The notes under the pieces were generated by a model. It saw only the letters and a list, made by a program, of their open reading frames with translations. It was not told the DNA's origin and did no database searches. A stretch of 64,000 nt of DNA from Cercospora beticola (Eukaryota > Ascomycota > Dothideomycetes > Mycosphaerellales > Mycosphaerellaceae). Below, in pieces: positions 32,261-42,084 of this stretch. The position numbers were made by a program, and so were the translations under genes. Location: positions 1,612,001 through 1,676,000 of the forward strand of contig NC_088941.1 in assembly GCF_033473495.1 (NCBI RefSeq), given 5' to 3'. Position 1 is the stretch's first letter. Each line of letters begins with the position of its first letter.

Positions 32261-33590
32261 AGTGGCGATTGTCGGAGCTGGTGTCTCTGGCCTCGCGGTT
32301 GCCAATGGACTACTTCAAGATGCTCAGCAGCGGTACAATATTACCGTCTATGAGCGGGACTCTATCGCCTTCAGCTCGGATCGAGGGGGATATCAGATCC
32401 ACATCAACACTACCGCCCTCGAAGCTCTAAGACAAGTATTGGATCAGTACAGCTGGAGTCTCCTCCAGAAATCCTGGACCAGGAAAGATCCACGACCGCC
32501 ATCGCTAGTGAACCCAGCAGATTTCGGCCTGGTTCTCGACCTTTCCCAACTCAAGTTGTATCCTCAAAGCAAGCAGATTGCAAGGACAAGTCTGCGACGC
32601 GCTCTGTTGGATCGCCCACTGGGAAGAGCTTGTGTTCGCTTCGACCATCGCCTAGATCGACTCATCACTCATGAGACGGATGTCGAGCTGTGCTTTACGA
32701 ACAAAGCCAGCACTCGCGCCGATATCGTCATTGCCGCTGATGGAAGCAACAGTAAGATAAATGCTCTACTTGGCTTGAAAAACAAAGTCAAGCTCAAGGA
32801 CTGGGTCTCTATCCAAGCAAGAGGACCCATCGATCAAGCCACATATGAAGCTCTGCCTGCATCTCTAAAGACTGCGGGCGCAGTGGTATACCTTGGCGGA
32901 CGCAAGATTGCTGGATACGTCACCGTATATGGCGGCCAATGTGATACTGACGTGCAAACCAACAACGACAATCTCACGCTAAACTGGGCTGTCATGCTAC
33001 CTTCACAGATTGGACAGCCTATGCTTGAGATGGCACAAAGTGATTCTGAAGCATCGATAGAGCTGCTAGTCGACTACATCGATCAAGCTTTAGGCCCTTC
33101 ACATCCTTTGACAAATATGGCCACTAGTGTGAAATCCAACATGAGAGTTGGGCTGCTCACAAGCTCGGTCCAACCTGCCATTGATTGGCGTCAAACAGCA
33201 AATGCAAGTCCTCAAATCTTCCTTCTCGGCGATGCGATCCATGCCATGGCGCCAAGTCGAGGGATGGGTGCTAATCAGGCACTCATCGACGCTGCGAAGC
33301 TGGTGGCTCTCCTCAACGAATCGTCGATTTCTGATCCTGCGTCTCTGCAAACCACGCTGCCGGATCTCGTCCAGAAATTCGAAGCAGAGATGTTGCCTCG
33401 TGCGTTCAAAATGGTCAAAGCAAGCGAAGACATGATCGGACTTGATTTGACTAGTCGTCTGGACCGGTGGAAGGTCTACGCTGTTGGCTTTGTGCTGACT
33501 GTCGCGGGATGGGGCTACAGCATGCTCGAGCTCGTCGGACTATTTGATAACAAGCGATGGGAAGACCTAGCGCATCATAAGGTCGAATGA
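32232..33590 (+). CDS. FAD-dependent monooxygenase (class A flavoprotein hydroxylase type)
   Basis: Single exon, 452 residues from the first in-frame ATG; an earlier GTG in frame is ignored. The dinucleotide-binding motif VAIVGAGVSGLAVANGL lies at residues 11-27 (GxGxxG 15-20) with the usual acidic strand end (VYERD). The DG motif appears as IVIAADGSNSKINALLG, and the GD motif as FLLGDAIHAMAPSRGMGAN near residue 340, which closes over the FAD ribityl chain. The last 50 residues hold one hydrophobic segment (VYAVGFVLTVAGWGYSMLE) that may anchor the protein to a membrane, as in several secondary-metabolite monooxygenases. Such enzymes hydroxylate aromatic or polyketide substrates using NAD(P)H and oxygen; the substrate here is unknown. 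It is convergent with the MFS transporter (191 bases between stop codons) and downstream of the Zn2Cys6 factor. Confidence 0.93.
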   Translation: MAQTRDRPIEVAIVGAGVSGLAVANGLLQDAQQRYNITVYERDSIAFSSDRGGYQIHINTTALEALRQVLDQYSWSLLQKSWTRKDPRPPSLVNPADFGLVLDLSQLKLYPQSKQIARTSLRRALLDRPLGRACVRFDHRLDRLITHETDVELCFTNKASTRADIVIAADGSNSKINALLGLKNKVKLKDWVSIQARGPIDQATYEALPASLKTAGAVVYLGGRKIAGYVTVYGGQCDTDVQTNNDNLTLNWAVMLPSQIGQPMLEMAQSDSEASIELLVDYIDQALGPSHPLTNMATSVKSNMRVGLLTSSVQPAIDWRQTANASPQIFLLGDAIHAMAPSRGMGANQALIDAAKLVALLNESSISDPASLQTTLPDLVQKFEAEMLPRAFKMVKASEDMIGLDLTSRLDRWKVYAVGFVLTVAGWGYSMLELVGLFDNKRWEDLAHHKVE

Positions 33591-33781
33591 TCAAACGGCT
33601 TGAGTCGGGCAAAGGATACACAAGACGAGGGGGGACAACTTCTACACGATGATGAACGTATAATCGAAGAAGAGCCTGTTTAGGTAGACTACCTGAACGG
33701 AAGACTCTTGCCTCCGGTCTTAACCCGAAATGGCTCGACAGATCGCGTCTGAAGTACAGCTTTAATTCCTAGCAAACAGAA

Positions 33782-35481
33782 CTATGCCATGGAAGGTAGC
33801 AAGCCAGCCGTGGCAATTCGCATCCTCTTTCCGAACAGCCAAACAGGCACAGTCAAAATGGTAAAAAGACCCAGTATCCCACCGAATACGCCAAAAGGTA
33901 TCTCTGGCCCAGCGCTCATCACCCAGTTGCTCACAAAGAAACTGTAGGCAAAGGAGACGACTCCTCGGGCTATCGTTGTCATAACAAAAGCGTCAGCTGC
34001 CAATGGGCCATACGAGTCGATCAGATAGCTGAAGCCCACGGAGGGCACCGAAAGGAGGGCGTAAGATATCATACCCAACCCAACAACCATTCCTGCCCAC
34101 ACGCCAGTTCCAGGATTGCCAGCAGAAAAGCCGAAGCACCAGATTCCTGCTGTTGCGATGATCAGAGCAGGAAACATGATAGGTAAACGTGCTTCCGGTT
34201 CGGCAAGTCCAGTGCGATCTCTCTTCGCATAGCGTTTGGTGAGGACATCCACGATGATGTAGGTAGAGGCACCACCAATGAGGACCCCGACGAGACCGCC
34301 AACGTTGATCAAACCGACATTGTTCCCCCATAGATATGGCGGAGCAGCAAGAAACTGGGGGCCCACAGTTGCAGTTGCTACTAGACCGCCGAGGATCCCG
34401 CCATAATGGAGACATACAAGCCATGTGCCTGGGAAGAGAAGAGATTTCCATGGCGCCAGGAAGTTCTTGACGATGTGGCCACGGTAGACGCCAACTCGCA
34501 GGCTTCGTGCAAAGGTGAAGTGCTCTTGTTCTGACGAATGGCTGACATCTGAAACCCTTTCGACTGTATCCACTTCCGCCTTTTCGAATATCGTAGTATT
34601 TTGCAATTGATCTTGCTCCATCTGTCCTTGGCGATCGAAGATTGTCTCCGGCACAAATAGAATCTGTGCCACCAAGGTGAAGGCCAGAGGAGCGAGAGCA
34701 ATCCAGAAGAGATAACGATAGCCAAGGTTGCCAGCGATATATCCGCCGACGAGACCGCCAAGGATGGATCCGACGCTGAGGAAGGTGCTATAGAAAGCCT
34801 TAGGAAGGAGTCAGCACAGACAGGTACGCTGCAAATTTTGGATCACTCACTATCGCTCTTCCTCGCTGATGCACGAAGAAACACTCTCCGATCACATGTG
34901 GAGCTACGCTGTCCGCTGGTGCGATTCCGAATCCCTGGACGATCCTAGCAGCAAGGAGCGAGTCGAACGAGTCTGCCTTGCCGCACCAAATCGTCGCGCC
35001 GACTGTGACTGCCAACGCCAGGATCAGGACCGGGCGACGGCCAAAGATATTTGAGCAAGGAACCCAAATAATGTTTCCCAAGCCGATCATCAGAACGTTG
35101 TACGCGATGAGGTGAGAGAGCTCGCCATAGCCAGGTGGTGGTGTATTAGCCGCTCGCGGCAATTGGAACATGATGATGGGTAGAGCAGATGCTATATTTG
35201 CTTGGGCGAATGTCCCTGCGAGGGCATAGAAGGACATGGTGAGTAGAACTGCGTATTTTCGCCATCGTGGCCAGTTGAGGGGGTCGGCTGGGTTGAGAGT
35301 TGGCGGAGGGATGAGGGCGATGTGATCGTTGTTCTCGTGCTCTGGGCAAACGTCAGCCATATATTCTACGAGCATATCGATGCAGAATAGGAAACGGACC
35401 AATTAGTCGAACCGTGCCAGGCGGTTCAGCCTCCGCTACCTCTGCTTTCGACAGACTGAAAGCGTATCTCCACCGAGACAT
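33782..35481 (-). CDS. MFS transporter, drug:H+ antiporter type
   Basis: Three exons, 35481-35400, 35341-34851 and 34798-33782; 529 residues. Intron 1 (58 bases) has an atypical GTCCGT donor but restores EPPGTVRLIE-HENNDHIALI, the common N-terminal sequence of this fungal subfamily. Intron 2 (52 bases, GTGAGT) joins RGRAI to AFYSTFLSVG. About twelve membrane helices can be counted. The loop 2-3 signature is present as SNIFGRRPVLILA, and NPADPLNWPRWRKYA precedes helix 1 as in many fungal multidrug transporters. A central polar loop separates the two halves (HSSEQEHFTFARSL). The transporter probably exports a small organic compound across the plasma membrane; pairing with the neighbouring monooxygenase suggests a shared substrate, which is inference. 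The first exon could begin further upstream if another 5' intron exists. Confidence 0.92.
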
Positions 35482-36183
35482 TGTTAAGCAAAGGTCGTCT
35501 ATCGAATTCTGTGAAAGATTGCTCTGCACAAGACGATCCAGGAGAGCAATGCCGTCCTGTCTGAGCACAACCAGGCGCTAATATACATGATCGTAGCCAT
35601 GCATAGGAGACTATCTTCACCCAATTGCCGATCGACCAAGCGAGGCGTTTTCTAGACGACCTGTGAGTCTGGGGACCCCGCATGTACGCGTCCACTCTTC
35701 CACGTCTCGCTTGTGTTGAGTGAAGGAAGTATAGTTCAGCCATGTGGGCATGCGTCGTCTTCGGACCATCATTGCTGTGGCGGCCGAGGCGCCATACCCG
35801 ATTAGGACGAAAGCACCTTCTCACGACCTCGATAACACCTACTTTGCAGGATAACAGGAGGTGGCTATGGCAGTGTCGGGGTGCTTTAGGGCAAGCTCTG
35901 CATGCCGGAACCTTTGCCGACGACAGCTGGTGTGTTCACATGAAGATCTGGTCGTCATCATCCCTACTCCGAAGACTCGGCCGAGCAGGGGTTTGAGTTC
36001 TTTAGTCTTCAATTCATCTACATCATGCTATTTCCATGCTTCTCACTTGCACCTGCCTGAGGCGAACAACATTGATTCAGGAGTGAGCTCAATTCCAAGA
36101 GCTATAGGGTACTTGGCTGAGCTCTTTATATCTCAATGCTTGCCAACTCCCAAACCTGCCCACTGACATCCGTAAGCCACCAT
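35482..36183. other. Intergenic
   Basis: Promoter of the MFS gene on the left and 3' region of the deuterolysin on the right. No gene is seen. Confidence 0.5.
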
Positions 36184-37406
36184 CTAGCATCCGAGCGACA
36201 CTGAGTTGGCGAACAGGGTGTAACTGTCGGCATTCAACACGGCTTGAGCAGTAGTCAATCTCGTGCTTGCAGCGTAGCCGTACGCGTAATCAATCGTGTT
36301 CGGCGAGTACACAGCAGAAAGATGAGTGGTCTCGTGCAAGACAGTTCCAGCTTGATCTTGGGCGAAACAGCTTCCAGTGACAGCAGGCAGGGTATAAAAG
36401 GCTGGGCAGTAGTTGACGTTGCTGGCAGATGGGACGGCATCTGGTTTCCGAGGGGTGATGTTAGCATATTCTGGAGTTCGTTCCAGGACTGATCACCTTC
36501 TAGGAGAACCTCAAGCCTGGAGGCGCGGGGGAAAAGGGTCCGCAGGTGATAACTTACAAGCGAGTACATTCGATGTGCAGTATCCGTAAGGGTCAGTGCA
36601 GTATGTTCTGGACACTCCACTAGTGGATGAAGAGCACTCTCCAGCGACAGCACGCAGACGTGCAGCAACAGTGTTGCGCGTTCCGGAAGCAGTGGTGCGG
36701 AAGAAAGTGTTGAAGCGAGTTGCGGATCCGGAGGCGGCCTGGCTAGCTGCAGCATTGGCTTGAGTGGCGCAGTTACGGAGACCATTGACCACAGCAGTGC
36801 GGCGAGTGCCAGTGCAGTCGCTCTGGATGATTGTGCGCTTGTCGAGACGAACAACATCGCCAACAGCAGCAGCGGCTTCGCCGTCAATTTCGAGCGACAG
36901 AGTGTTGGATTCAAAGATTAAAGCATCACCCGTGAGCTCGGTGGAACCAGCCTCCGCATATGGGAAGACTCCATCTGCCAAGAATTCGTAAATGCCAGAG
37001 GCTGGGAAGTCATAGATCTGGGCCGCTTGGATCTCCTTCTCGATGGTCTCTCCTGCTTCAAGGGTGACGAAGGCATCTGCATCGAGGTTTTGAAGCGACA
37101 TGCGCTTCGTGATTCCGACGAATGTGGCCGTAGCATCTACGTTGAAATCAGCAATGTGCACTTTGTATCTGAGATTCATTACTCACTGCCTCCGGTCACG
37201 TAGAGCTTGTCCACTGGTGCATCGTCGAGGATAGTGCCTCCGGCCAGGAGGTTGTAGGCTGTGGATCCGGTGTTGGTGAGGGCGACTCGGACGAGGGTGT
37301 TGTCGATTTGAGTCAACGTTGCTTCGAGAGGAGTTGCTCGCCGATCCAGAGGGCTTGCAGCAACAGTGGCCACCAGGGCAGCAGCAGTCGCGAGAGTGAA
37401 CTTCAT
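36184..37406 (-). CDS. Deuterolysin, M35 secreted metalloprotease (neutral protease 2)
   Basis: Three exons, 37406-37187, 37136-36558 and 36440-36184; 351 residues. Intron 1 (50 bases, GTGAGT) joins VTGG to NATATFVG. Intron 2 (117 bases) uses GTAAGT, a perfect TGCTAAC branch and CAG, joining SNVLA to YAVPSASN. The signal peptide is clear (MKFTLATAAALVATVAASP). A prodomain follows to about residue 180 and contains DRR just after the signal. The catalytic domain ends with LHETTH (zinc ligands H302 and H306, catalytic E303) and then the aspzincin third-ligand region SPNTIDYAYGY. Paired cysteines (TDPYGYC, NYC, SC, final GC) fit the family's disulfides. The enzyme is a broad endopeptidase secreted outside the cell. 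A free-standing protein resembling its prodomain is encoded 1.6 kb away in the divergent direction. Confidence 0.96.
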
Positions 37407-38961
37407 CTTGTCGTTCGGGATGGAAATGCGGGTGCCTCGGATTGATGGACTGAAGAAACGATGATGAGTCCAGCACAACTGTGGTGATTGTGTCCATCTT
37501 TATACATATTCACCAGATGTTTATTGTAGATGGAGCGTCCACAGCGCAGCGGACCTTTTGCGATCTTGCCGTATCGCCTGCAGTCTGTAGGTTTGCTTCG
37601 TAGCACGGCGAGTATGCCCCAAGAGGCAGTTGACAAGACTCGACAAGTGTTGGTTGAACATCGAAGATGTCGTGCATCGTGTTCTCCAGCGCGACATTCC
37701 CGAATCGTCCATCGCTATCAAAGTATCACTCAAGTCGGACCAGTCGCAACGATGCGTTGTCCGACTCGTCGAGAAGTACAAGACGTCTAGATGACTTGGC
37801 TGGTCTGAGGTCCAGCCCAAGCCCATATACTTTGCTCGGCATTGGCTTCGCCATGGCAATAATGGTCCGTCTGTATGTCTTGTCGCACTTTGGCAATGCT
37901 TCTCGTGACCTGTCTCAGATCGTGAACTTGCCGCCCGAATCTAATTGCTCCTGAATATGTCGCAACTTTCGATGTATGAGTGGATGCCATAGCCTGTCGC
38001 TCTCCAGACCAGTATTTACTGGAGTAGGAGATTCATCGCATGTGTGAATATGCTTGGAATCTCTGTCATGCCAAGAGTCCTGTTCTGCATAAGAATGCAT
38101 ACCACATGCAATGCAGTGTCTCTACGCGAGGCGAAGGACATGTAACAACCTGCATCCTTGGCGTAGGTTCAAATCGACTTGTGAAGCTTCCTATTGGAGG
38201 AAATTGGTGTGGAGTTGTTGCGCTCGTATCGAAAACAGGCGAGTTACATCTGTTCGTTGCCCTACGCTAGTCCTGACGCCTATCAGTGTCTTTGCTGCCA
38301 CGAAAGACGGCGAGGTCCACCATGATGGTTCGTTGCAGGGCAAGGAAGCTTTCGCCAAATGCATCACGAGCGTCTCCGCTTGGGGAAGGTTCCAAGCAAC
38401 TTTCACTCATGTCAGTGATGCGAAAAGACCCGCTGGTGGTCGCCATTGCGTGCTCAGAGCACCCATAATGCGTGATACACTAAGGGATTGTGCTTGGACC
38501 TTCTCGCAGCAATGGAATAATTGGAGAAACGGTCATCGACATCGAACCAATGCACGACATGAACGAGGCTCTTTCTGGCACACCAATGTTTCAGGCATAC
38601 TCCATAGCAGCATTGGTGACTGCAGATGCAGGCGTCTCGGCTACGGAACGTCTTTGCTGTCAAATGGGAGCCGGCATCCGCCATGCAGTGTTACCGATCT
38701 GTGTGTTCTCTTGTCTCCTTCTCGAAATGGACGTTATCCGGCTTGGAATGACCCACTAGGTATAGTCTCGCGTCAAGCTGGCTCGTCGGCGGACTGCCGG
38801 AGCTCGCCGATTGTGAATGCGTGCCTCCGTAGACATGTGGTCAACAGTGTTGCTCCGCATAGTTGATCGCCAAACCGAAGAGACACATTGCATCCAGTGT
38901 CATTGTTCTGGCAGTCCTCCGCACGCGCACCTGGATCCAACAGCACGCCAGCAGTCAAAAC
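37407..38961. other. Divergent intergenic region
   Basis: Shared upstream region of the deuterolysin (minus) and the prodomain-like gene (plus). The long frame 38111-38866 lacks any recognisable protein and is probably chance. A TATACATA lies at about 37502, a suitable distance from the deuterolysin start. Confidence 0.45.
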
Positions 38962-39438
38962 ATGGCGACAACTTCCATTATTGAAGACCTGGAGGTGTCA
39001 CTCAGCGCCAGCGAGCAGTCACAGACAGTCAAAGCAAAAGTCCGGAACCTCAGCACCTCCACTACGTACACATTCTTCACCTGGGATACCGTGCTTGACT
39101 CATTGAGTCCCTTGGCGACAGGCACTTTGCAATTGCGATCGAAGTCTTCCGGACAGGCGATTGAGAGCCCTAGAGTACTAGCCCGTCGTGTTATGCCACC
39201 CAGACGAGAAGATCTGGCTGAGATCGCACCAAAATCTGAAACTTCCAACGAAGTGATGTTAAAAGGGCCCTGGCTTCCGCAGGATGCGGAAGCGTACATC
39301 GTGCGGGCCGTAGGATCATGGAGAGCCGTGTGGAGGAAGCCGATTTCAGAGATTAGCGATGCCGAGCTGGAGTCCATAGAAGGCGATATCGCAGAAGGAA
39401 CTTTTGAAAGCAATGACTTGGTCGTGAGTCTAGCATGA
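38962..39438 (+). CDS. Free-standing protein resembling an M35 prodomain
   Basis: 158 residues from the first ATG; no intron, no signal peptide and no protease domain. Its sequence follows the prodomain of the neighbouring deuterolysin from end to end. LEVSLSASEQ pairs with LEATLTQIDN, VKAKVRNLSTSTTYTFF with VRVALTNTGSTAYNLL, WDTVLDSLSP with GGTILDDAP, and, after the same spacing, SIEGDIAEGTFESNDLVVSL with ELTGDALIFESNTLSLEI. The HExxH catalytic half is absent. In M35 proteases the prodomain keeps the enzyme folded and inactive until cleavage, so a soluble version could act as an inhibitor or chaperone, but without a signal peptide it would stay inside the cell. Whether it is a duplicated prodomain or the ancestral beta-sandwich fold on its own cannot be told here. 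It is convergent with the deacylase gene (48 bases between ends). Confidence 0.7.
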   Translation: MATTSIIEDLEVSLSASEQSQTVKAKVRNLSTSTTYTFFTWDTVLDSLSPLATGTLQLRSKSSGQAIESPRVLARRVMPPRREDLAEIAPKSETSNEVMLKGPWLPQDAEAYIVRAVGSWRAVWRKPISEISDAELESIEGDIAEGTFESNDLVVSLA

Positions 39439-39486
39439 CTCTGACAAGAACACACCAGCTGTGCTCGCACAAGGAGTCTTTGTACA

Positions 39487-41259
39487 TTAGGACACGACAT
39501 AATTTGAGGCAGTTTGCTCGCCAGATTGAACACTCCTGAGACGAATGGTCTTTCCGGCTCGCTCTCCAGTAGCTTTGCCTTCAGCCACCGCAAATCTGCC
39601 ATTGACAAGAACAGCTCGAATGCCATTTGCAGGTTGTCTCGGCTTCGCGTATGTGGCTGCGTCACGAATAATTTCAGCATCGAATAAGACCAGATCCGCT
39701 CGGAAGCCTGTTTTGATCCAGCCACGATCCGAGACCTCCACCACTTTCGCTGGACGTGAAGTGAGATGGGCAATGGCTTCCTCCAGACCACCTTGGAACA
39801 CTGTCTCGGGCTCGACTGCGTCGTATACTTCGCTGCTTCTTGGGTGATAGATATTTCTCGATTTGCCTTGCGGAAGATCTCGTGCATAGTGTCCTAGGTA
39901 CCTTGGGAAGGTGCCCCAGCCCCGAGGATGCGGTTTGGTAGAAGTCAAGATGCCATCAGATCCCCCTGTGTGGCGCGGATGACGCATGATCTTTCGAACG
40001 TTGCCCTCGTGGCCTGAGTGGGACAGGATTGTACTGTGGAAGTTGTCTTCTCTCAGAATCTCAACATATTTGTCGAACGGGTCCTTAGATTGCTCTTCGG
40101 CGATCTGCGCGATTGTCTTGCCAACATATGCTGACGCCAGCTCCTGTTTCTGCACACCTCCAATCTCCAGGATATCCCAATGTAACGTGCAGCCATGACA
40201 TCCATCTGTACCCTCGAAAAGTGCCAGTCGTTTGATCTCGGCGAGCTTTGCGGGGTCGTTCAGTACCTCCAATTTATCATCCGCAGATGCAGCCCAGCTG
40301 GGTAGAGTTGATGCCAAAGTTGTCGACCCGGGCAGGTAGGGATATGTATCCAGACTGATATCGACGCCTTCGCTGATAGCTTGGTCGATCATCGTGACTA
40401 GCTCGTCGGCTCTTCCGGCGTTCTCTGCGTAGTTCAGAGTAGCATGTGTCAAATGAAGACGTACGCCCGTCTTTCTTCCAATATCAATCATGTCCGCATA
40501 GGCCTTTAGTGCCCCTTTGCCATAGGATCGGGTATGCGGGCAGTAATAGCCTCCGTACTGCTTAACAACCTTGCAGAGTTCGGCGATCTCATCATCTGAA
40601 GCGAAGTTGCCGGGCACGTAGGTCAGCCCTGAGCTCATACCCACAGCACCTTCCGCAAGAGACTTGGCCAGTATCCGTTGCATCTGTGCAATCTCATCGG
40701 GAGTCGCTGGGCTTGAGTCCCAGCCCTTGACGAGAATTCGCAAGTTGCCTTGAGGCACCAGATATGCTGCATTAGTTGCAATACGTTCGCGATCCAGTAC
40801 ATCCAGATACTCTCCGACAGTCTTCCATCGATTGAAGAAGTCTGGAGGATCGGTAGGATTACCATTCCAGCCAGATATCTGCTCTCTGATGCGAGCCATG
40901 CTTGCGTCATCTACAGGGCTGTACGAGATGCCATCCTGTCCGATCACCTCTGTCGTTACACCTTGCGTGATCTTCGCCTCGTGAGATGGGGTATGAAGGA
41001 GCGACAGATCTGAATGCGCATGCATATCGATGAAGCCTGGGCAAAGACTCCATCTGCCGTTCTCACAATCGACAATGTGAACTCCGGCATCCCTCATCTG
41101 CTTGAGCTCATTGGGCTCAATGGAAGACGTCGCATCACGGATGGCAGTAATATAGCCCTCCTTGACTAGGACACTTGCAATGAATCGGGGAGTTTCGCCG
41201 GAACCATCAAAGATGGTGGCGTTCAGAAAGGTGATATCTTGTTCGCTGGAATGCTCCAT
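39487..41259 (-). CDS. N-acyl-D-amino-acid deacylase (amidohydrolase superfamily)
   Basis: Single exon, 590 residues. The amidohydrolase metal motif is CPGFIDMHAHSDLSLL (HxH near residue 79). EAKITQGVTTEVIGQDGISY follows; in classical D-aminoacylases this position reads GNCGIS and the Cys bridges the metals, whereas here it is Asp. Further marks are the EGAVGMSSGLTYVPG word, PHTRSYG, LHLTHATLN and the catalytic Asp in HTGGSDGI. The C-terminal small beta domain returns with GFRADLVLFDAEIIRD. Members hydrolyse N-acyl-D-amino acids to the D-amino acid and carboxylate in the cytosol; the Cys-to-Asp change may mark a subgroup with another acyl-amino substrate, so the exact substrate is open. A 29-codon upstream ORF stops two bases before the start codon. 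Confidence 0.9.
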   Translation of the reverse strand: MEHSSEQDITFLNATIFDGSGETPRFIASVLVKEGYITAIRDATSSIEPNELKQMRDAGVHIVDCENGRWSLCPGFIDMHAHSDLSLLHTPSHEAKITQGVTTEVIGQDGISYSPVDDASMARIREQISGWNGNPTDPPDFFNRWKTVGEYLDVLDRERIATNAAYLVPQGNLRILVKGWDSSPATPDEIAQMQRILAKSLAEGAVGMSSGLTYVPGNFASDDEIAELCKVVKQYGGYYCPHTRSYGKGALKAYADMIDIGRKTGVRLHLTHATLNYAENAGRADELVTMIDQAISEGVDISLDTYPYLPGSTTLASTLPSWAASADDKLEVLNDPAKLAEIKRLALFEGTDGCHGCTLHWDILEIGGVQKQELASAYVGKTIAQIAEEQSKDPFDKYVEILREDNFHSTILSHSGHEGNVRKIMRHPRHTGGSDGILTSTKPHPRGWGTFPRYLGHYARDLPQGKSRNIYHPRSSEVYDAVEPETVFQGGLEEAIAHLTSRPAKVVEVSDRGWIKTGFRADLVLFDAEIIRDAATYAKPRQPANGIRAVLVNGRFAVAEGKATGERAGKTIRLRSVQSGEQTASNYVVS

Positions 41260-41261
41260 GA

Positions 41262-41351
41262 TCAGGTGGGTTCAATCTTCTCTGGAAGCTCACAAAGCTC
41301 TTGCCAAGGAGCCGCAGTGCTCTCTGCGGATGACAGCTGATGAGAAGCCAT
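41262..41351 (-). promoter_or_regulatory. 29-codon upstream ORF abutting the deacylase start
   Basis: ATG at 41351 to TGA at 41264-41262, encoding 29 residues (MASHQLSSAESTAAPWQELC and nine more). The stop is followed by TC and then the deacylase ATG. The composition looks like the N-terminus of an enzyme, so it may be a regulatory uORF or the remnant start of a lost upstream gene. Confidence 0.4.
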
Positions 41352-42084
41352 GATCAATCGTCGTGTTGCTTTGTCAGGATGGAGCTGTTGTTCGGGCAAG
41401 AGAGGAGGCAGACGTCGCCTATCTGGCACTAGTCCCGATTTGGAAAGCCGAAAGCACGTTGGCACGACAGACTCCAACGCGTCTTCACTTCTCGCTCCTC
41501 ACGCGCTGAGGACTGCTTTCTCATGCCGCCATCGGTAATCCATCAAGCTCTGGAACAGAGATCTCTGCTGCGAGAGCCGGCATCAAACTATCGCATCGCA
41601 CTCGCGCCCGTGGAGAAACCGTTTTCTACAGATTGTCGAAACCAACGCCGAAAGCCGCGAGAAGCGCAAGTGCGTGCATAAAACCGCAACGGCTTTTGAA
41701 GCCAGTTTCTGGGCAAGAATATCTTCCTGAGATGACCTCTCACCCGGGCACCATGCGTACAATGCCGTCAAGGGTAAAGAATGCTTACAACGTTGCTCGG
41801 AACAGGAACGGAGAGTCTCGCAAGTGCTCAGAGGACTGCATAGATGTCAGAATTGATACAGGTCGACATCTCATCACTCTCCCAAGTGAAGTAAAGACAA
41901 CCTAACGGTAGGTGAGCTTTGAGCGTGGATGCCTGTCCAATTGTAAAGCGCTGTGAGTGAAGGAAGATCCCAATAGCAGGTCAAAACCTCACTTGGGCCC
42001 CCATAAACTGCCTACTTTCCTAAACAACCTCTCTCCACTTCTCTATTCCCACAGCATCTTCCGACAGACAGGTGTCAGCACAAG
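41352..42084. other. Divergent intergenic region
   Basis: Upstream of the deacylase (minus) and the BTB gene (plus). A CT-rich leader (CCTCTCTCCACTTCTCTATT) precedes the BTB start. No gene is supported. Confidence 0.5.

Noticed and set aside
28717..35481. Full secondary-metabolite gene cluster
   Set aside because: There is no polyketide synthase, NRPS, terpene cyclase or DMAT synthase in the window, so only a three-gene module is claimed.
37137..37186. An 18-base intron at the first deuterolysin junction, using the first CAG
   Set aside because: Too short for a fungal intron; the next acceptor gives 50 bases and restores the conserved prodomain.
38111..38866. 251-codon plus-strand frame between the deuterolysin and the prodomain-like gene
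   Set aside because: The translation is rich in Arg, Cys and Trp in a random manner and no family or splice pattern is visible.
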